This document shows, piece after piece, positions 45,460-57,685 of a DNA stretch of 64,000 nucleotides. Source of the DNA: Boesenbergia rotunda (lineage: Eukaryota; Streptophyta; Magnoliopsida; Zingiberales; Zingiberaceae). Made by a program: the position numbers and the translations under genes. Where the stretch lies: the NCBI GenBank assembly GCA_024364735.1, contig JAGFNQ010000877.1:434001-498000 (forward strand), given 5' to 3'. The notes under the pieces are model-generated. The model did not search any database, had not been told where the DNA came from, and worked only from the letters and a program-made list of their open reading frames with translations. Each line of letters opens with the position of its first letter. The first letter of the stretch is position 1.

Positions 45460-48400
45460 TGTAACGACCCGAAAAATTTTCTTAATATTTCTTTAAAATA
45501 TTAAGCATGTCTAGATAATTTTCCGAGAGACCTAGAAGTATTGACACAAATTTTAGCCTATAAATCCATGCCTTTTCCAATTAAATTGAGGAAATGGGCA
45601 CTAATGGGTCTTATCTGGGCTTTCTAGTACCATGATTATTGGTAAATTTTAGGTAAAAATTTATAGAAATATAAAGGGATTTTAATAAGAAATATTAACA
45701 TAATTATGCGAGAATTTTTAAGGGATTTTCGAAAATACTAGGAAAATAAAATAAAAATAAGTGGAAAAAAATTGTGCATGCACCAAGGATTGAACCTTGG
45801 ACCTCTTGTACAACCATGTATGCTTTAACCAATTCACCTAGCAAGGGAGTGCTATGAGGAAATGAAGTGGATATTGGTTAAGGCTTAGAAGAAGATGAAG
45901 GGTTATGAAGAGACTTTTCATTTACCTCCTTAATGGGTTATAAAGAGGGGGGTTTGGGAGTTACCTTCTTCCTTACATCAATTGCATTTTCACTCCTCCT
46001 CCTTCCTCATTCTAGACGAACACCATAAGGGAGGTTTTCCCTTGGAAAAGCTCCACAAGAAGGTCTCATCACCAAGATCTAAAGGTTTTCCAAGGCTACA
46101 AGGGCAAGGGGGTTCAAGTGTCCAAGGGATTTGCAATTTCCTTCTCTTTTAAGGTCTAAAAATCAAGATCAACCAAGGTAAGACTCCCTCACCTGTGGTA
46201 TAATAGTTCCTTTTGGATTTTAGCATAATATGAAGTTGTTTGAGATTTTATGTTGGAAAAAAAAGAAAAGAAGGCATGAACCCCACATAGGTTTCGGCCA
46301 CTAGGGTTTTTGAGTCCATGATGATGCTAAAAATCTCTATTATGTTTTCTAATGTGTCCTCATGATGTTTAGAGATTAAATATAATTTTTGAGAATTTTT
46401 GGGGTATCCTAGGATCCCCTAGGGTTTCAGCCATCTCATGAATCCATGGGTAGGGTTGAATCTAAACCCTCAAGCATGTGTTTTGTGTATTATCATGATA
46501 TAAGGGAGATTGAGGGGGGCTTATGTGAACTTTTACAAGGATTTGTGACCCCCACAAGTTTCGGCCAAGTTGGATCTAGGGCAAAAAGTTAGGGATTCCC
46601 TCAAGCAAGGGTCCCAATGGCTTTATGGTAGAGTATGTTTGGTGTTAATGTTTGATTGGGGATTTTCATGGAATTTTTCCATGCACCCATGGCCTTGTAG
46701 GGTTTCGGCCAGCACAAGGAAAGAGGGCTAAAGGTTATGGACAACCCTAATTATGAGGCCTAATAGCCTCCCATGGTCTTATAAGTAAAGTATGGTTGGT
46801 TCTTTACCTTATGCTATGTTACATGTTAATTGAATGATGGAACCAATCCCTATAGGTTTCGGCCAAGCAAAGGAATGTAGGGTTTGGATGGAGTTAGGGT
46901 TTGAAGAATGATGATTTATGCTTTACCATGAAGTATATATATGTATGTACCAAGGTTCAAGCATGTGGTAGAACTTAAGTTACCTATAACCCTAACCTTA
47001 AGCACCATGTTTTATGTTTGTATGTTTATGATTGGATGCCATGCTTAATAGGGTTTAATTATGAATGTCTTATGTCCTATGCCATGTACTTGAATGGTAG
47101 GTGGTATGTTTATGGAAGTCCTACCTATGCAGGCTTGAGATAGATCCCATGCTTATATATGAAGTGCAATGTTTACCTTATGTATCATGATCATGCAAGT
47201 TCTATGGATTAGGATAAATGTCTATGCAAATATGTCATGTTCAATGAATGTAATGCAATGTTTACCTTATATGCCATGATCATGCAAGCTCTAGGAATAA
47301 GAATGATGTTTATGAAAGTAGGCCATGTTCTATGATTGAAGACGCATGTTATGTTTATAAATGAAGATGCATGTTATGTTATGAATGAAAGTGCATGCTA
47401 TGTTTTATGAATAAAGATGCATGCCATGTTATGAATGATGACATGGTCGATGGTTGACGGTACGACGGTACGACGGTACGACGGTCGTGAGACCGGTAAA
47501 TGGGCCGGTAGACGGGCCGGGTCGTTACACATGCTATGTTTATGAATGAAGATGCATGTCATGTTATGAATGAAAATGCATGCCATGTTTATGAATGAAG
47601 ATGTATGCCATGTTTCATTAATGATAAAGAATGTAAAGTATTTTACTTTATGAATGGGCTTGTACCGGACCGAAGTATGGGTCCAAGGGATGGGCACCTT
47701 AAGAACGCCCCGGTTCTGGACTACCGACTATGCTGTCCACGGTTCTGGCACTACCGAAGCTGTGCAACAGGGATGGGCACCTTAAGAATACCCCGGTTCT
47801 GGGACTACCGACTATGCTGTCCTTACCGTAGTAGGTCGGGGCTCGCTACCTCGTATCTACTTAGGGATGCGCGCTTATGATGTATGTATGTGGTACAAGC
47901 CGGGGACCCCAATGATGATATGATGATGTTTAAGTATTTAAAAGTATGTTTTAAAAAGTTAAGCATCCTTATGTATATGCATTAGACTCATGCATTCATG
48001 TACTTCATTATGCCATGATAGTCATGTCTTATACTTATGGTTCGTGTCAAGAAATAAGCATGATAGTAAACGATGTATGCTCATGATTATGTTAAGAAGA
48101 TGCCCTATGATATGATGGAAAGTAGGCTCATGTTTATGCCATACAGGTTAGTTCATGATTTATATTTATGTTTATGTTTAAGTTTTATGCCATGTATCAT
48201 GCATGTTAAGAATGTTTCTTTATGTTTAAGTTTTATGCCATGTATCATGCATGTTAAGGATGTTTCTTTAGATTTATGTTTATGCCATGTATCATACATG
48301 TTAAGAATGTTTCTTTAGATTTATGTTTATGCCATGTATCATGCATGTTCATAATGTTTCCTTATGTTTATGGTTATGTCATGTATTAGGCCATGTTAAG

Positions 48401-48640
48401 TCGAATTACGTTGATGTCTATGTCATGTATCATGTTCAGGATATGTTATGTATCATGCTATGTAAGTTTATTTATATTTATGTTCAAGCATAAAGTTATG
48501 TTTATGCTTCATGTGCTTATGATTAAGTGATGAATGGTTTTAGTGAGTAGGAAAGAGTCTTACTAAGCCTGTGTGCTTATAGTCTTATTTCCTTATACCG
48601 CAGATCACGCAAGGGGACTGTAAGGAAGCAGCAGGAGGGC
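45460..48640 (+). repeat. Tek2 3' LTR, tail missing
   Basis: TGTAACGACCCG start; matches the 5' LTR until AGCAGGAGGGC at 48640, leaving out about 320 bp found at 41970-42280. TATA at 45939-45948; the TTTCGGCCA array is repeated, one copy mutated to TTTCAGCCA (about 46425). Confidence 0.92.
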
Positions 48641-48676
48641 ATAAGTAGCAGGAGGGTATAAGCCTGTGTGCTTATA
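48641..48676. other. Templated filler at Tek2/CopB4 junction
   Basis: Contains AGCAGGAGGG (48647) copied from 48629 and TAAGCCTGTGTGCTTATA (48659-48676) copied from 48564-48581. Short nearby copies at a junction are a mark of error-prone break repair. Confidence 0.7.
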
Positions 48677-49855
48677 CCATTGTATAAAGTTTCGGTCCCA
48701 TAAAGAACACCGTTTAAAGTTATGTAACAGCAATTGTTACTAAGAGTTTAAATGATAACCCTTTTCATTTAAGCATGAAATAGATACAATGTTCTTTATT
48801 AATGAAGGAACAAAATAACAATTATCCAATTCTAAGACAAGTCCAGTAGGGAGCTTTAGCAAATATGTTCCGATGGCAACAGCAGCAATCTTTGCTCCAT
48901 TTCCAACTCGCAAATTCGCTTCTCCCTTGACGAGTCTTCTTCTATTCCTTAGCCCCTGTATGTCATTACATATATGTGAGCTACACCCAGTATCAAGTAC
49001 CCAGGTGGACGAGGAAATAGAGTGACATTCAATAATGAAGATACCTGAAGAGGATGGGGCATCCGATGCCTTCATCTTCAAGGACTCAAGATAAACCTTG
49101 CAGTTTCTTCGCCAGTGACCCTCCTTGCTGCAGTGATGGCAAGTGTCTTTTGGTGCCTTTTCAGTCTTTTTGGCCTTTTTCTTCTTTCCCTTATTCTGAT
49201 CTTTGGGCTTCCTCTTAGAGCCTTTCTTTGAGGAACCAACTAACAGTACCGTCTTCTGATCCTGCTTTACAGAAGGCTCTATAGTTTTCAGCAGGTTGAG
49301 CAACTCAGGAATGGTAGTCTCCAGCTTGTTCATCCGATAGTTCATCACAAATTGTGAGTAACTCTTAGGCAAACAATGCAGAATTAAGTCAACACTTAGT
49401 TCGTGATCCATTGCAAATCCGAGTGTGCCTAGTCGCTCAATGTACCCCAACATCTTCAACACAAACTGTGAGACAGAAATGCCTTCCTGCATCTTAGAGG
49501 TGAAGAGGAGTCTGGAGACCTCAAACCTTTCGGATCTTGCCTGCTCGTCAAACAGCTCATGAAGATGGAAGATGATGGTATGAGCATCCATATGGTCATG
49601 CTACTTTTGCAGCTCAGGTACCATAGCGGCCAGCATGATGCAACTCGCAAGTTCAGAATCGGCTATATGTTTCTGATAGGCCACTAACTGGTCTGGGGTT
49701 GCATCTTCTGGAGGATGGTTGGGAAGTTGTTCTTCAAGGACATAAGCAAGCTTTTCTGCCTTAAGGACTATCCTCAGGTTTCGAAGCCAGTCCATGAAGT
49801 TTGGCCCAGTCAGCTTATTGGTGTCCAAAATGAAACGCAAATTCAGAGAAGACAT
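48677..49855 (-). pseudogene. CopB4 gag and protease start
   Basis: The ATG at 49855 (MSSLNLRFILDTNKLTG) starts Gag. A TAG at about 49603 (after MVPELQK) interrupts it, and the frame then stays open to 48740. It includes the UBN2-like region (VSRLLFTSKMQEG), a Lys-rich block, the CCHC knuckle (CHHCSKEGHWRRNC) and the protease DTGCSS. A one-base gain near 48745 ends the frame; homology continues to about 48677. Confidence 0.88.
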
Positions 49856-51706
49856 GATCAAGTGATTATCCGAGAAATACAAATTGAGCTTATGTGAGAA
49901 GAATGATAAAGAATGCATCAATATACATTAATTAAATCCTATTTATTTTTTAAATTGAATAACTCTTTTTATCAATTCGGGAGATCGTAGGAACATCTCC
50001 AAATAGGTTGATATCCAACCATAGGTAAGAACAACCATGGCTAGAGTCCATCAAGTTATTCTTAGCTATGAAGGTAGGTAATTATACCGATTACATATTA
50101 TCCATATGTAACTATCACATTATGCTATCAACTAATTGAATGTTTGCATAAATCATTGGGTTGTTAACTCATTAACAAGTATGCAACAATATACATAGCA
50201 CCCAACTTCACCTCTCTTTACATCGACCTTGGCTGTGGCACAACAAATCGATGCTCCATGCTTAAGGCTGACCCATTAATCAAGAAATAGTTTTAATATG
50301 GTTGGAGCTCATTCAACCGTTTAGTCAGGCTTGGATGTGTCCAACAACCAAAACTAAGGATTGACCTCTGACTCCAACTATATTAATCATAAACTAATTC
50401 CATGGTTTGAACATGTTGAGGTTCAAGCTGGGCATGGATGTGTCCATCAACCCAAATGAGAAACAAAACTTCGGTTCTAACCATAATAACGGAAGGTGTT
50501 GGCCATAATATTTTGTAAGGGGTTTTGGGTCTCATCCTTTTCCTTTTAAGCACATTCATGACATATAATTATGTCATGTTCTAACGATTTCCTTAATAAA
50601 GTATGTATGTGACTTAATTTATCAAGTCTTATTAATTGAATTAGGAACCGGATTTCTTAATTCTAATATCATACTTTATTCAAGGAATTGTTTTGGGAAA
50701 CAATTTCCTAAATTGTCATAATCAATTTCAAAAATAATATGTTTAAGACTTTGATTTCTCTAAATCAAATCTTATTAAATTAAGAGACAGATTCCCTTAA
50801 TTCAACCACATATTATTTACATGAAAATCTTATTTAAGGAAATAAACTCTATAGCAAATAATTTTCCTAATTAATTTTGGAGACAACAATATGTAAAAGC
50901 ATCACCTCATAAATCAAATAAGGAAATTATCGTTTGAGAATCACCTCAAAAAGTTCCAAGATTTGATCACATATTTTATTTATGGATAATTAATTACAAT
51001 AAATTATTTACTTTGGGTGACTCCCCGAAGCACTCCCCAAAGAAAAGAAATTTGTTGTAAATCTAATTTGGCCTGCTCCCCGAGGCATAACCAAATTAAA
51101 CTTGACAATTAAAAAACTTGTTAATAATATAATTTGGATGGCTCCCCGAGGCCTACCCAAATCAATTTTAACAATTCATATTCAAAATAGGAAATTAAAT
51201 TATAACAACTAACTTTAATTTGGGTGGCTCCCCGAGGCACTCCCCAAAGTAAAGAATTTTGTTAATAATTTAAAAACCAATTTGAATTTAATTGTCAATT
51301 AATATTTCCATAAAATGTCTAGACTTTCATGAAAAGAAAGTGCCTAAAATTACGAGCTTTCCATAAATGGAAAGTTTCCAAAATTAAAATGTTTTCAGAA
51401 TTATTGTAAGTTTCTAGTACAAAGAAAACTTACGTATTTCCAAAATTGGAAAATTTCCAAAAATTAGGAAATTTCCAAAATTGGAAAGTTTCCAAAAATG
51501 GAAAGTTTTTACAGTTATCATAAAATTTCAGAAACAGAGATATTTCAAAAGTTTGCGAAATTTCAAGAGGATTTCCGTACATTGAAATTCCTAAATCTAA
51601 AATTTACCATAATTGAAAAGTTTCCATAATTGGAAAATTTTCTAAAATTCAGATCATGACAAAGTTTTCCGCAAAACAATTATATGATTATGTCGAACAC
51701 TAACCG
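49856..51706 (-). other. CopB4 non-coding leader
   Basis: AT-rich. On the plus strand four CTCCCCGA motifs (about 51025, 51078, 51143, 51227) and many TTTCCAAAA inverted motifs (51420-51650). The acceptor-like TCTAG found in CopB1/CopB2 before gag is TCTCG here. Confidence 0.8.
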
Positions 51707-51707
51707 A

Positions 51708-51718
51708 CTCTGATACCA
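51708..51718 (-). other. CopB4 primer-binding site
   Basis: The minus strand reads TGGTATCAGAG one base after the LTR. Confidence 0.88.
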
Positions 51719-51719
51719 C

Positions 51720-53890
51720 TGTTGGGACCGGGTGCATGCCGACGCGGACACGTATTGTAATTGTTACATAATTACATGCAGCGGAAACAAAAGCATGAAT
51801 AATTTCCTAAATTATTCTAACACATATCCTAAGCATGCAATGTCTTCACATAATCATAATATAAAATTTTTTGCAGAAAAGGAAATTACTCTAGGAATTA
51901 CCTTGCGTAACTTGGAAGAAGGGACGAGATCCAACCGTTAGCGTCCCTTGAAAGATCCGCCTCTATTCGTATCCACACCGAGTATCGTCGGGATGACTTC
52001 ACTAAGCCACGAGTTTCGTGTTCACGAGAACTACTAGATTCTCCGTGAACATGACGAAAACCGAGAGAGTAATCAAATCGAAAAACTCACCACCAAGGTT
52101 AGCCGAAGAGGAAGATCGTCGCAAGGAAGAACTTCGTCGCCTTGATGCTTCTCCTTATGCTCACGGCAAGAAGAAAGAAGGAAGGCCTATGGCCGACCAA
52201 GAGAGAGGGAGAGAAGAAGAGGAGAGAGCCCAAGCAAATCTTGGATGGATCGTCTTCTATGGCACCCCTTGGGTCCTTTATATAGGGAGAGATTTCTTAA
52301 TTCCCAAGCGAACCTCTCCTTGATTATGGAATAATTTCTCAATCAACCCATAATCAAGGCTCTCATGATCAAGCTTCTTCTTCTTGATTATGGAATAATT
52401 TCTCCATCAATCCATAATCAAGGCTCTCTTTCTTTTGGCATGATTATATAAAATTTATAAAACAAACCAACCATTGGTTCATTATATAAAAATTTATAAA
52501 ACAAACCAACTCATGGTTCATTATATAAAAATTTATAAAACAAACCAACTCATGGTTCATTATATAAAAATTTATACAAAATTTATATAACCTTTTATAA
52601 AATTAGCCATATCCTCTTATGGTGGTGGCTGGCCATGACAAGAAGAGAGGAGGCCCCCTTCCTTGGCCGGCCCATCTAACCCCAATTGGATCAAATCCCT
52701 TAATGAATTAAACTTATTTAATTCACCCATTAAGTCTTTAAAAGACTTAGTCATTCTATGCTTCCGATGCGTCTGAAATAAATTCAGTTTTGACTATTGT
52801 TTGGACTTACCAAAAATAGTCTATCTCGATTGGAGAATCCAATTCTCAACTCATTTTAAATCCTTCGAATTACTCGTTATGCGTGTGACCAAATAGGCTT
52901 TCAATTTATATTGGTCGTCCATAATTAACTAGTTAATTATAGAACGATCATGAGTAGCACCTAGTAGTACATCATGATCCCCAATTAATTGAAAGATCAA
53001 CGGTTGACCTCAGAAATGATTCTGAAACTCTTCAGCAGCTATAATGAATCGTGTCCCATTCCCTTCACCATCTTATACCCACTTGGTTCAGGATATGGTC
53101 TATATGTGTCAGTCCCCACTAGGCTGACTACGTTACACCTAGCCCAAGTAACGTTTCCTCATCCTATGTATTCTAATTACTCTCATGTATTTAAGAGATT
53201 CATACTCTGAACATGTCATGCTCTAGCTAGAGGCTTCGAGTAACAATCTGACGATAGGCCTCGGGTATACAACTCCTGCAAGGAGTGGTGAATCCTTTGT
53301 AGGTTGTTCAAACATCTTCGGGCACTTCGGCTTATACCCAATCATCCTGGGTCCACACCTCCTTGGAGATGCTTACTTAAGATGTCAAAGTATAAGTCTC
53401 CATAACCAAGATGACTTGAACACCGCAAGTCAAAGGAATATCGCACATAAGCTGCAGTCAGAACTTCACTGACATATCTATATGTAGACTACCATATGAA
53501 GTTTTACAGTCAGTCACTCCAAAGAACTAGTTCTCTTAACTAGCATTCATGTTTATCTCCGGACATCTCAATGTCACCAACCAGTGAGAATCAGCTGATT
53601 AGAGAATAACCTATGCTAGTCTCAACAGAATTGATAGTATCCGTATTTATCAATTCATCGACTAGGGACAATTTCAATACTTCACAATTGCACATATAGA
53701 GATAATCACTAGTTGTGAATTCATCACAAATTCTCTAATGCTGTGAATTGTATTGCGGACATTCAGTAAATGAGCTTAAGATCTTAATCAAATAATCATG
53801 TTTACTCAAATAGTGAATATTCATTTATTAAAATAAATGATTACAATCATAAGGCGATTGCGTTAGGACACTTCTCTCATTTCACTAACA
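51720..53890 (-). repeat. CopB4 5' LTR, 2171 bp
   Basis: TGTTAGTGAAATG...CCCAACA on the minus strand. Diverged from the CopB1/CopB2 LTRs. TATA box at 52284-52275; has an extra tandem block with AAACAAACCAAC (52460-52570). Confidence 0.92.
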
Positions 53891-55130
53891 CTTATATACT
53901 GTCAGGCACCTGAGTTCATTGGGGCGCCCGTAAGGACACGGGCACCCAAGTCAGAGGTCAGCTTTTTGGCAGACTTCACTGCCTTGGATGAAGACAAAGA
54001 CCTAGGCGCCTGATAGGTCACGAGCGCCCGATAGGTCACGGGCGCCCAGGTCAGTTAGGTAGGGTTGATAGCTTTTGCTGTCTTGGTCGAAGAGAAAGTC
54101 GGGGGCGGCCAACAGGTCACGGGCGCCCGAGATGACCATGGTTTAACGATTGACCAGTTTGACCATTTGACCAGGTTTGACTGTTTTGACCAACTAACAA
54201 TTAGGTCAATTAAGCTCTAAATTGCATGATTCAATGTTTTTACTTGACAAAAGTACAAAAATCAGATGAATTTGAGTTAGATCCTAACCATCTCACCCAG
54301 TCTATGGTTATCAATCACGTTAACCTTATGGGTTTTGTGAGACAGGTTTTAATAAAAGTAAAGATTTTATTTTGAAAAACATGATTAATTTTGAAAGGTT
54401 GAATTAATTTTAGAAACAATTAAGTTTTAAATTTATTTTGAAAAATGGTTGAATCTAAGATTAATTGAAATTTGTGTTAGATTCAAATCTGATAATAGTA
54501 AAGTGAATTTGATTTTCAATAATCGGCTTCCAGGTCTTGGCGAGGCACTAGGCCTTCTTTGGTCGTAGCCTTATTAAATCATCAACCCTTTCCTTGACAA
54601 AGCCTTTTATTGAAAATTTATCTTCAAGTTACTCCTTGAAAGATTTTGGTCTAACTAGTTTGGGTCTTGGATCGGTAGCTTCGGCTAGTTCCGCCAAAAT
54701 GGCTTCCGTAATGTTCTATCATCTCACCTCCACCCAAAACTATGTTGTTCAAATTTCAGTTAAATCGTTTCAGTCCTTAGTCTAACCAGTCCTAGGTCTA
54801 AACATGATAATTTGCAGAAATAAATAAACAATCAGGCATGCAATTAAAATTAAGGAGTAAAAGAAATTTATCTAATTATAAAAATTATTTTTAAATTGGC
54901 TCCCCCTGGACTAAAGCCACGATAATGATTAGGCAAGATGTGAATCTTGTCCTTGGGGATCCAATACTGATTTGGTCCAGCTTGGTTGTTCAAGCATAGC
55001 TTGGGTACCCATGCTTGAATTTTGGCTTTTGATTGGTTCAACATAGCATAATATGACCGTTATCTCGATTTGGTGCGATACCCTAACCCAGATCAATTTA
55101 GAACGGACTTCTGTTTTCCAAGGATCATGT
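53891..55130 (-). other. SirF1 internal non-coding stretch
   Basis: No pol motif found in any frame. Contains paired GGCGCC palindromes (53923-54127), a cluster of TTGAC motifs (54150-54190) and a CTCCCCCTG tract near 54903. It could be a gag-pol spacer, a 3' region after loss of pol, or LTR-derived. Confidence 0.5.
53923..54127. promoter_or_regulatory. Paired GGCGCC palindrome array outside an LTR
   Basis: Cores at 53923/53941, 54005/54023/54041 and 54104/54122, each 18 bp apart, the same spacing as in the SirF LTRs upstream of TATA. Confidence 0.5.
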
Positions 55131-56514
55131 CAAGACCCTTGGAACCTGAAGTAAATCGTTCTAAAGCCACTTTGAGGTCCTTGACTTGAGTTTTCAAGGA
55201 GGAGTTCTCTTTCTCAAGCTTTTCAACTTGAGTAGAGGTTCCTTGTTGAACTTTCTCGGTCAAGGATCTAGAGTCAACTACCTCTTTCAGGAGTTTTACT
55301 TCCTGTCAGTGGGACTCGACTCGGATTTTGGCTTTCGCCAAGTTACGAGATAAGTACGCTATTAATTTTGATAATTCAATTTTGGAATAACCACTTACCG
55401 TTATTTGGCCGTTTTCCAAGATTGTGAGCCTTCCGTCGTCCGGCTCCGATTCCGATCTGGTGTCGATGTCTTCCGAAGCAGTTAAGGCGAGAAGGTTTGA
55501 CTGTGGGGCCTCTTCTTCCTCTTCGGAGGAAGATTCGTCCCATGTGGCTTGAAGAGCCTTCTTCCTTCGAGTCTTCTTGGCTTTCTTTAGATTAGGGCAC
55601 TCTGATTTGTAGTGTCCCTTCTTGTTGCATTCGTAGCAGGTCACATTTGGTTTGGTCTTTGAAGATTTGGGTTCAGCTGGATCTTCTTTTCTTCGGCTGG
55701 CTTTCCTTCTATTGGTCTGATGCTTCAGCTCCTTGTAGTAGTCCCGGGCTAGCCGAACCAACTTGGGTCGATCTCCTTCACTATCTTCTGAGTCCGAGTC
55801 TGAGTCAGACTCGAGTGCAGGTTGAGGCTTTTTCTTGGCTACCTTTCCTTGGGGTTTACCTGCAAGAAAAGCAATACCTTTCTCAGCCAAAGTGCAGTTA
55901 GTCTATTCGTGTAATTCTAACTGAAAACAATTCATCTAACTTAATTTTTGAGAGATCCCTAGAAACCTTGTAAGCATCTACCATAGATGCCCATAGAGTA
56001 TTTCTTGGGAAAGCATTTAAGGTATACCTGATAAGGTCACGGTTTTCTACCTTGTGACCGATTGTGTGCAGACCGTTCATCAGCTCCTGGATTATGGCGT
56101 GGAGTTGTGCTGCTGATTCGCCCTCATTCATCTTTATGGTGTAGAGTCTGTTCAGCAACAGATCCCTTTCGCTGATTCTGGTGTCGGAGGTGCCTTCGTG
56201 CAGCTCAATCAGTTTTCTCCAAAGTTCTTTAGCATTGTTGAAGGGACCCACCCGGTTCTTCTCTTCCTTGGTTAATCCGCACTGCAACGTCTGGGTTGCT
56301 TTTGCATCAGCCTTGATCTTTTTCTTCAGTAAGGCGTCCCATTCTGAGTAGTGCTGTGCCACTCCTTCAGCGTTCTTGGGGATTTCCAGACCAGATTGGA
56401 TTATGATCCACATATCCACCTGAGTTTTCAGGTGGACTTCCATCCGACTCTTTCAATAGGAGAAATCTTCTCACTGAAGAGTGGTGGTTTGGCTATGCTG
56501 AAACCCACTTGCAT
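55130..56514 (-). pseudogene. SirF1 gag, frameshifted
   Basis: The ATG at 56514 starts MQVGFSIAKPPLF. A one-base shift near 56450 leads to the frame 56443-55898 with the UBN2-like Gag (KELWRKLIELHEG, ASMVDAYKVSRDLS). A second shift and a stop near 55905 precede the frame 55890-55306 with an acidic Ser cluster, CCHC knuckle (CYECNKKGHYKSEC) and Lys block. A TGA at about 55306 is followed by an open coiled-coil segment to about 55130. Same domain order as SirC1 Gag but clearly diverged. Confidence 0.85.
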
Positions 56515-56738
56515 GGCCATATTAATTTTTGAAAAAATAAGAAAAATAGAGAAATTTATCCCAAGACTTGGTCTTGGATTAGTAGTCTGGAAAAAAATTA
56601 ATCAAAGAAAAAAGACGATCGAGTGGTGTTGCACCAACCTCGATTAACGAGAAAAATTTGAAAAAAAATTAAAATAATTTCGTAAAAATCTGAAAAAAAA
56701 ACTCTCAAATTGGTGGTTGCACTAGATTTGAGCCACCC

Positions 56739-56750
56739 GCTCTGATACCA
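56739..56750 (-). other. SirF1 primer-binding site
   Basis: The minus strand reads TGGTATCAGAGC about two bases after the LTR. Confidence 0.85.
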
Positions 56751-56752
56751 CT

Positions 56753-57685
56753 TATTGGATCGAAGAAAACAATAGAGGGGGGGGGGTGAATATTGTTATG
56801 AAAATTTTTCGGGCAGTCAAAGAATATGCGCAGCGGAAAGAAATAAAGTACACAAGAACAGAAGTCGATTTTTACTTAGTTCGGAGTCGCGGTCGGCTCC
56901 TACTCCAAGGCCCATGGTCCTTGACCATTTACTTTGGGCAATTCTATGATCACGATAAAAGATTTACAATTTAAGTACAGAAGTAGATCAGAAAATTAAA
57001 ATTCCTACACTTTTTGATACCGATGCCCGAGGTAGATCGAATTCTGGAGCAGAGGGTCATCAACAGCGCTAGAATCTCGAAGTCGGAGTTTGTCAGAGCG
57101 TAGCGCTTGAACGAAAAGCTTTGAAGAGTTGAGAGCAAGTTGTGTTGAAGCATTGGGGGTGAACCCCCTTTTATAGTGCTCATACGGGCGCCTGTGACGT
57201 TGGGGGCGCCTGACACGTGGTCTTCCCTGCGCGAATCCTTATCCGCGGGCTCGGTTAGCGATTATCCATCTTCACTCAAGCGCCTGAGCTGATGGGGGCG
57301 CCCGTGACCTCACGGGCGCCTGATCCGCCTTGGTCCAGTGGCTTCGCACTTGTGTTTTGGGTTTTGCCTTCACGCTTGGGCTCCCGTATCCATACGGCGC
57401 CTGAGCCCATTCGGGCGCCTAATTCCTTCCGGGCGCCTAGGCTCAGTGAAGCACCTCTCTTGCAACGACCAGTCCTTCGACCCTGCAACTAAGGTTAGTA
57501 CCAAAAACACAACAAGTATTAATTACAGTCGTAGCTGTCTTGGTTCTGACTTTGGGTCTCCAAATGGAACTCTAGGTCGAACCAACGCCTACTGTTCCTT
57601 CGACGGGGAACGCGTCCTGACCTACTCCTCTCAGGAGAGTTTACCTTTTGCCAACCGGCTCCTCCGGATGGACTTTAGCCCAATC
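56753..57685 (-). repeat. SirF1 5' LTR, truncated by SirC2
   Basis: Matches SirF2 61990-63008. The terminal CA is mutated to TA on the minus strand. TATA at 57176-57167. GGCGCC-type cores at 57186/57204, 57296/57314 and 57395/57413/57431, all 18 bp apart. The U3 part with the 51-bp hairpin repeats is absent because SirC2 sits there. Confidence 0.85.

Larger units (their letters stand above)
39065..48640 (+). mobile_element. Tek2, gypsy chromovirus derivative with replaced gag/protease/RT
   Basis: 5' LTR, primer site and leader as in Tek1, then a 239-codon ORF unrelated in sequence to Tek1 gag, then pol starting inside the segment before RNase H and continuing through integrase and chromodomain, polypurine tract and 3' LTR. 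Protease and RT are absent, so it depends on a helper. The LTR head is inverted (37801-38070) and the 3' LTR tail is lost at 48640. The two LTRs are very similar, implying recent activity of this altered form. Confidence 0.88.
48677..53890 (-). mobile_element. CopB4, 5' half of a CopB copia element
   Basis: Minus strand: LTR (53890-51720), primer site, leader, gag and the start of protease, then cut at 48677. Integrase, RT, RNase H and the 3' LTR are missing. It supplies the most complete gag of the family in this window. Confidence 0.9.
53891..57685 (-). mobile_element. SirF1, SIRE-like copia, pol not found
   Basis: Minus strand: LTR (57685-56753, cut by SirC2), primer site, Gag, then about 1.2 kb without recognisable pol, up to CopB4. 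Same LTR family as SirF2 (61990-63522). Confidence 0.75.

Noticed and set aside
52018..52323. 101-residue plus-strand ORF in CopB4 LTR
   Set aside because: Antisense to the LTR transcript leader; the other LTR copies do not keep it.
54594..54785. Plus-strand 63-residue ORF in SirF1
   Set aside because: No recognisable domain and wrong strand for the element; probably chance.
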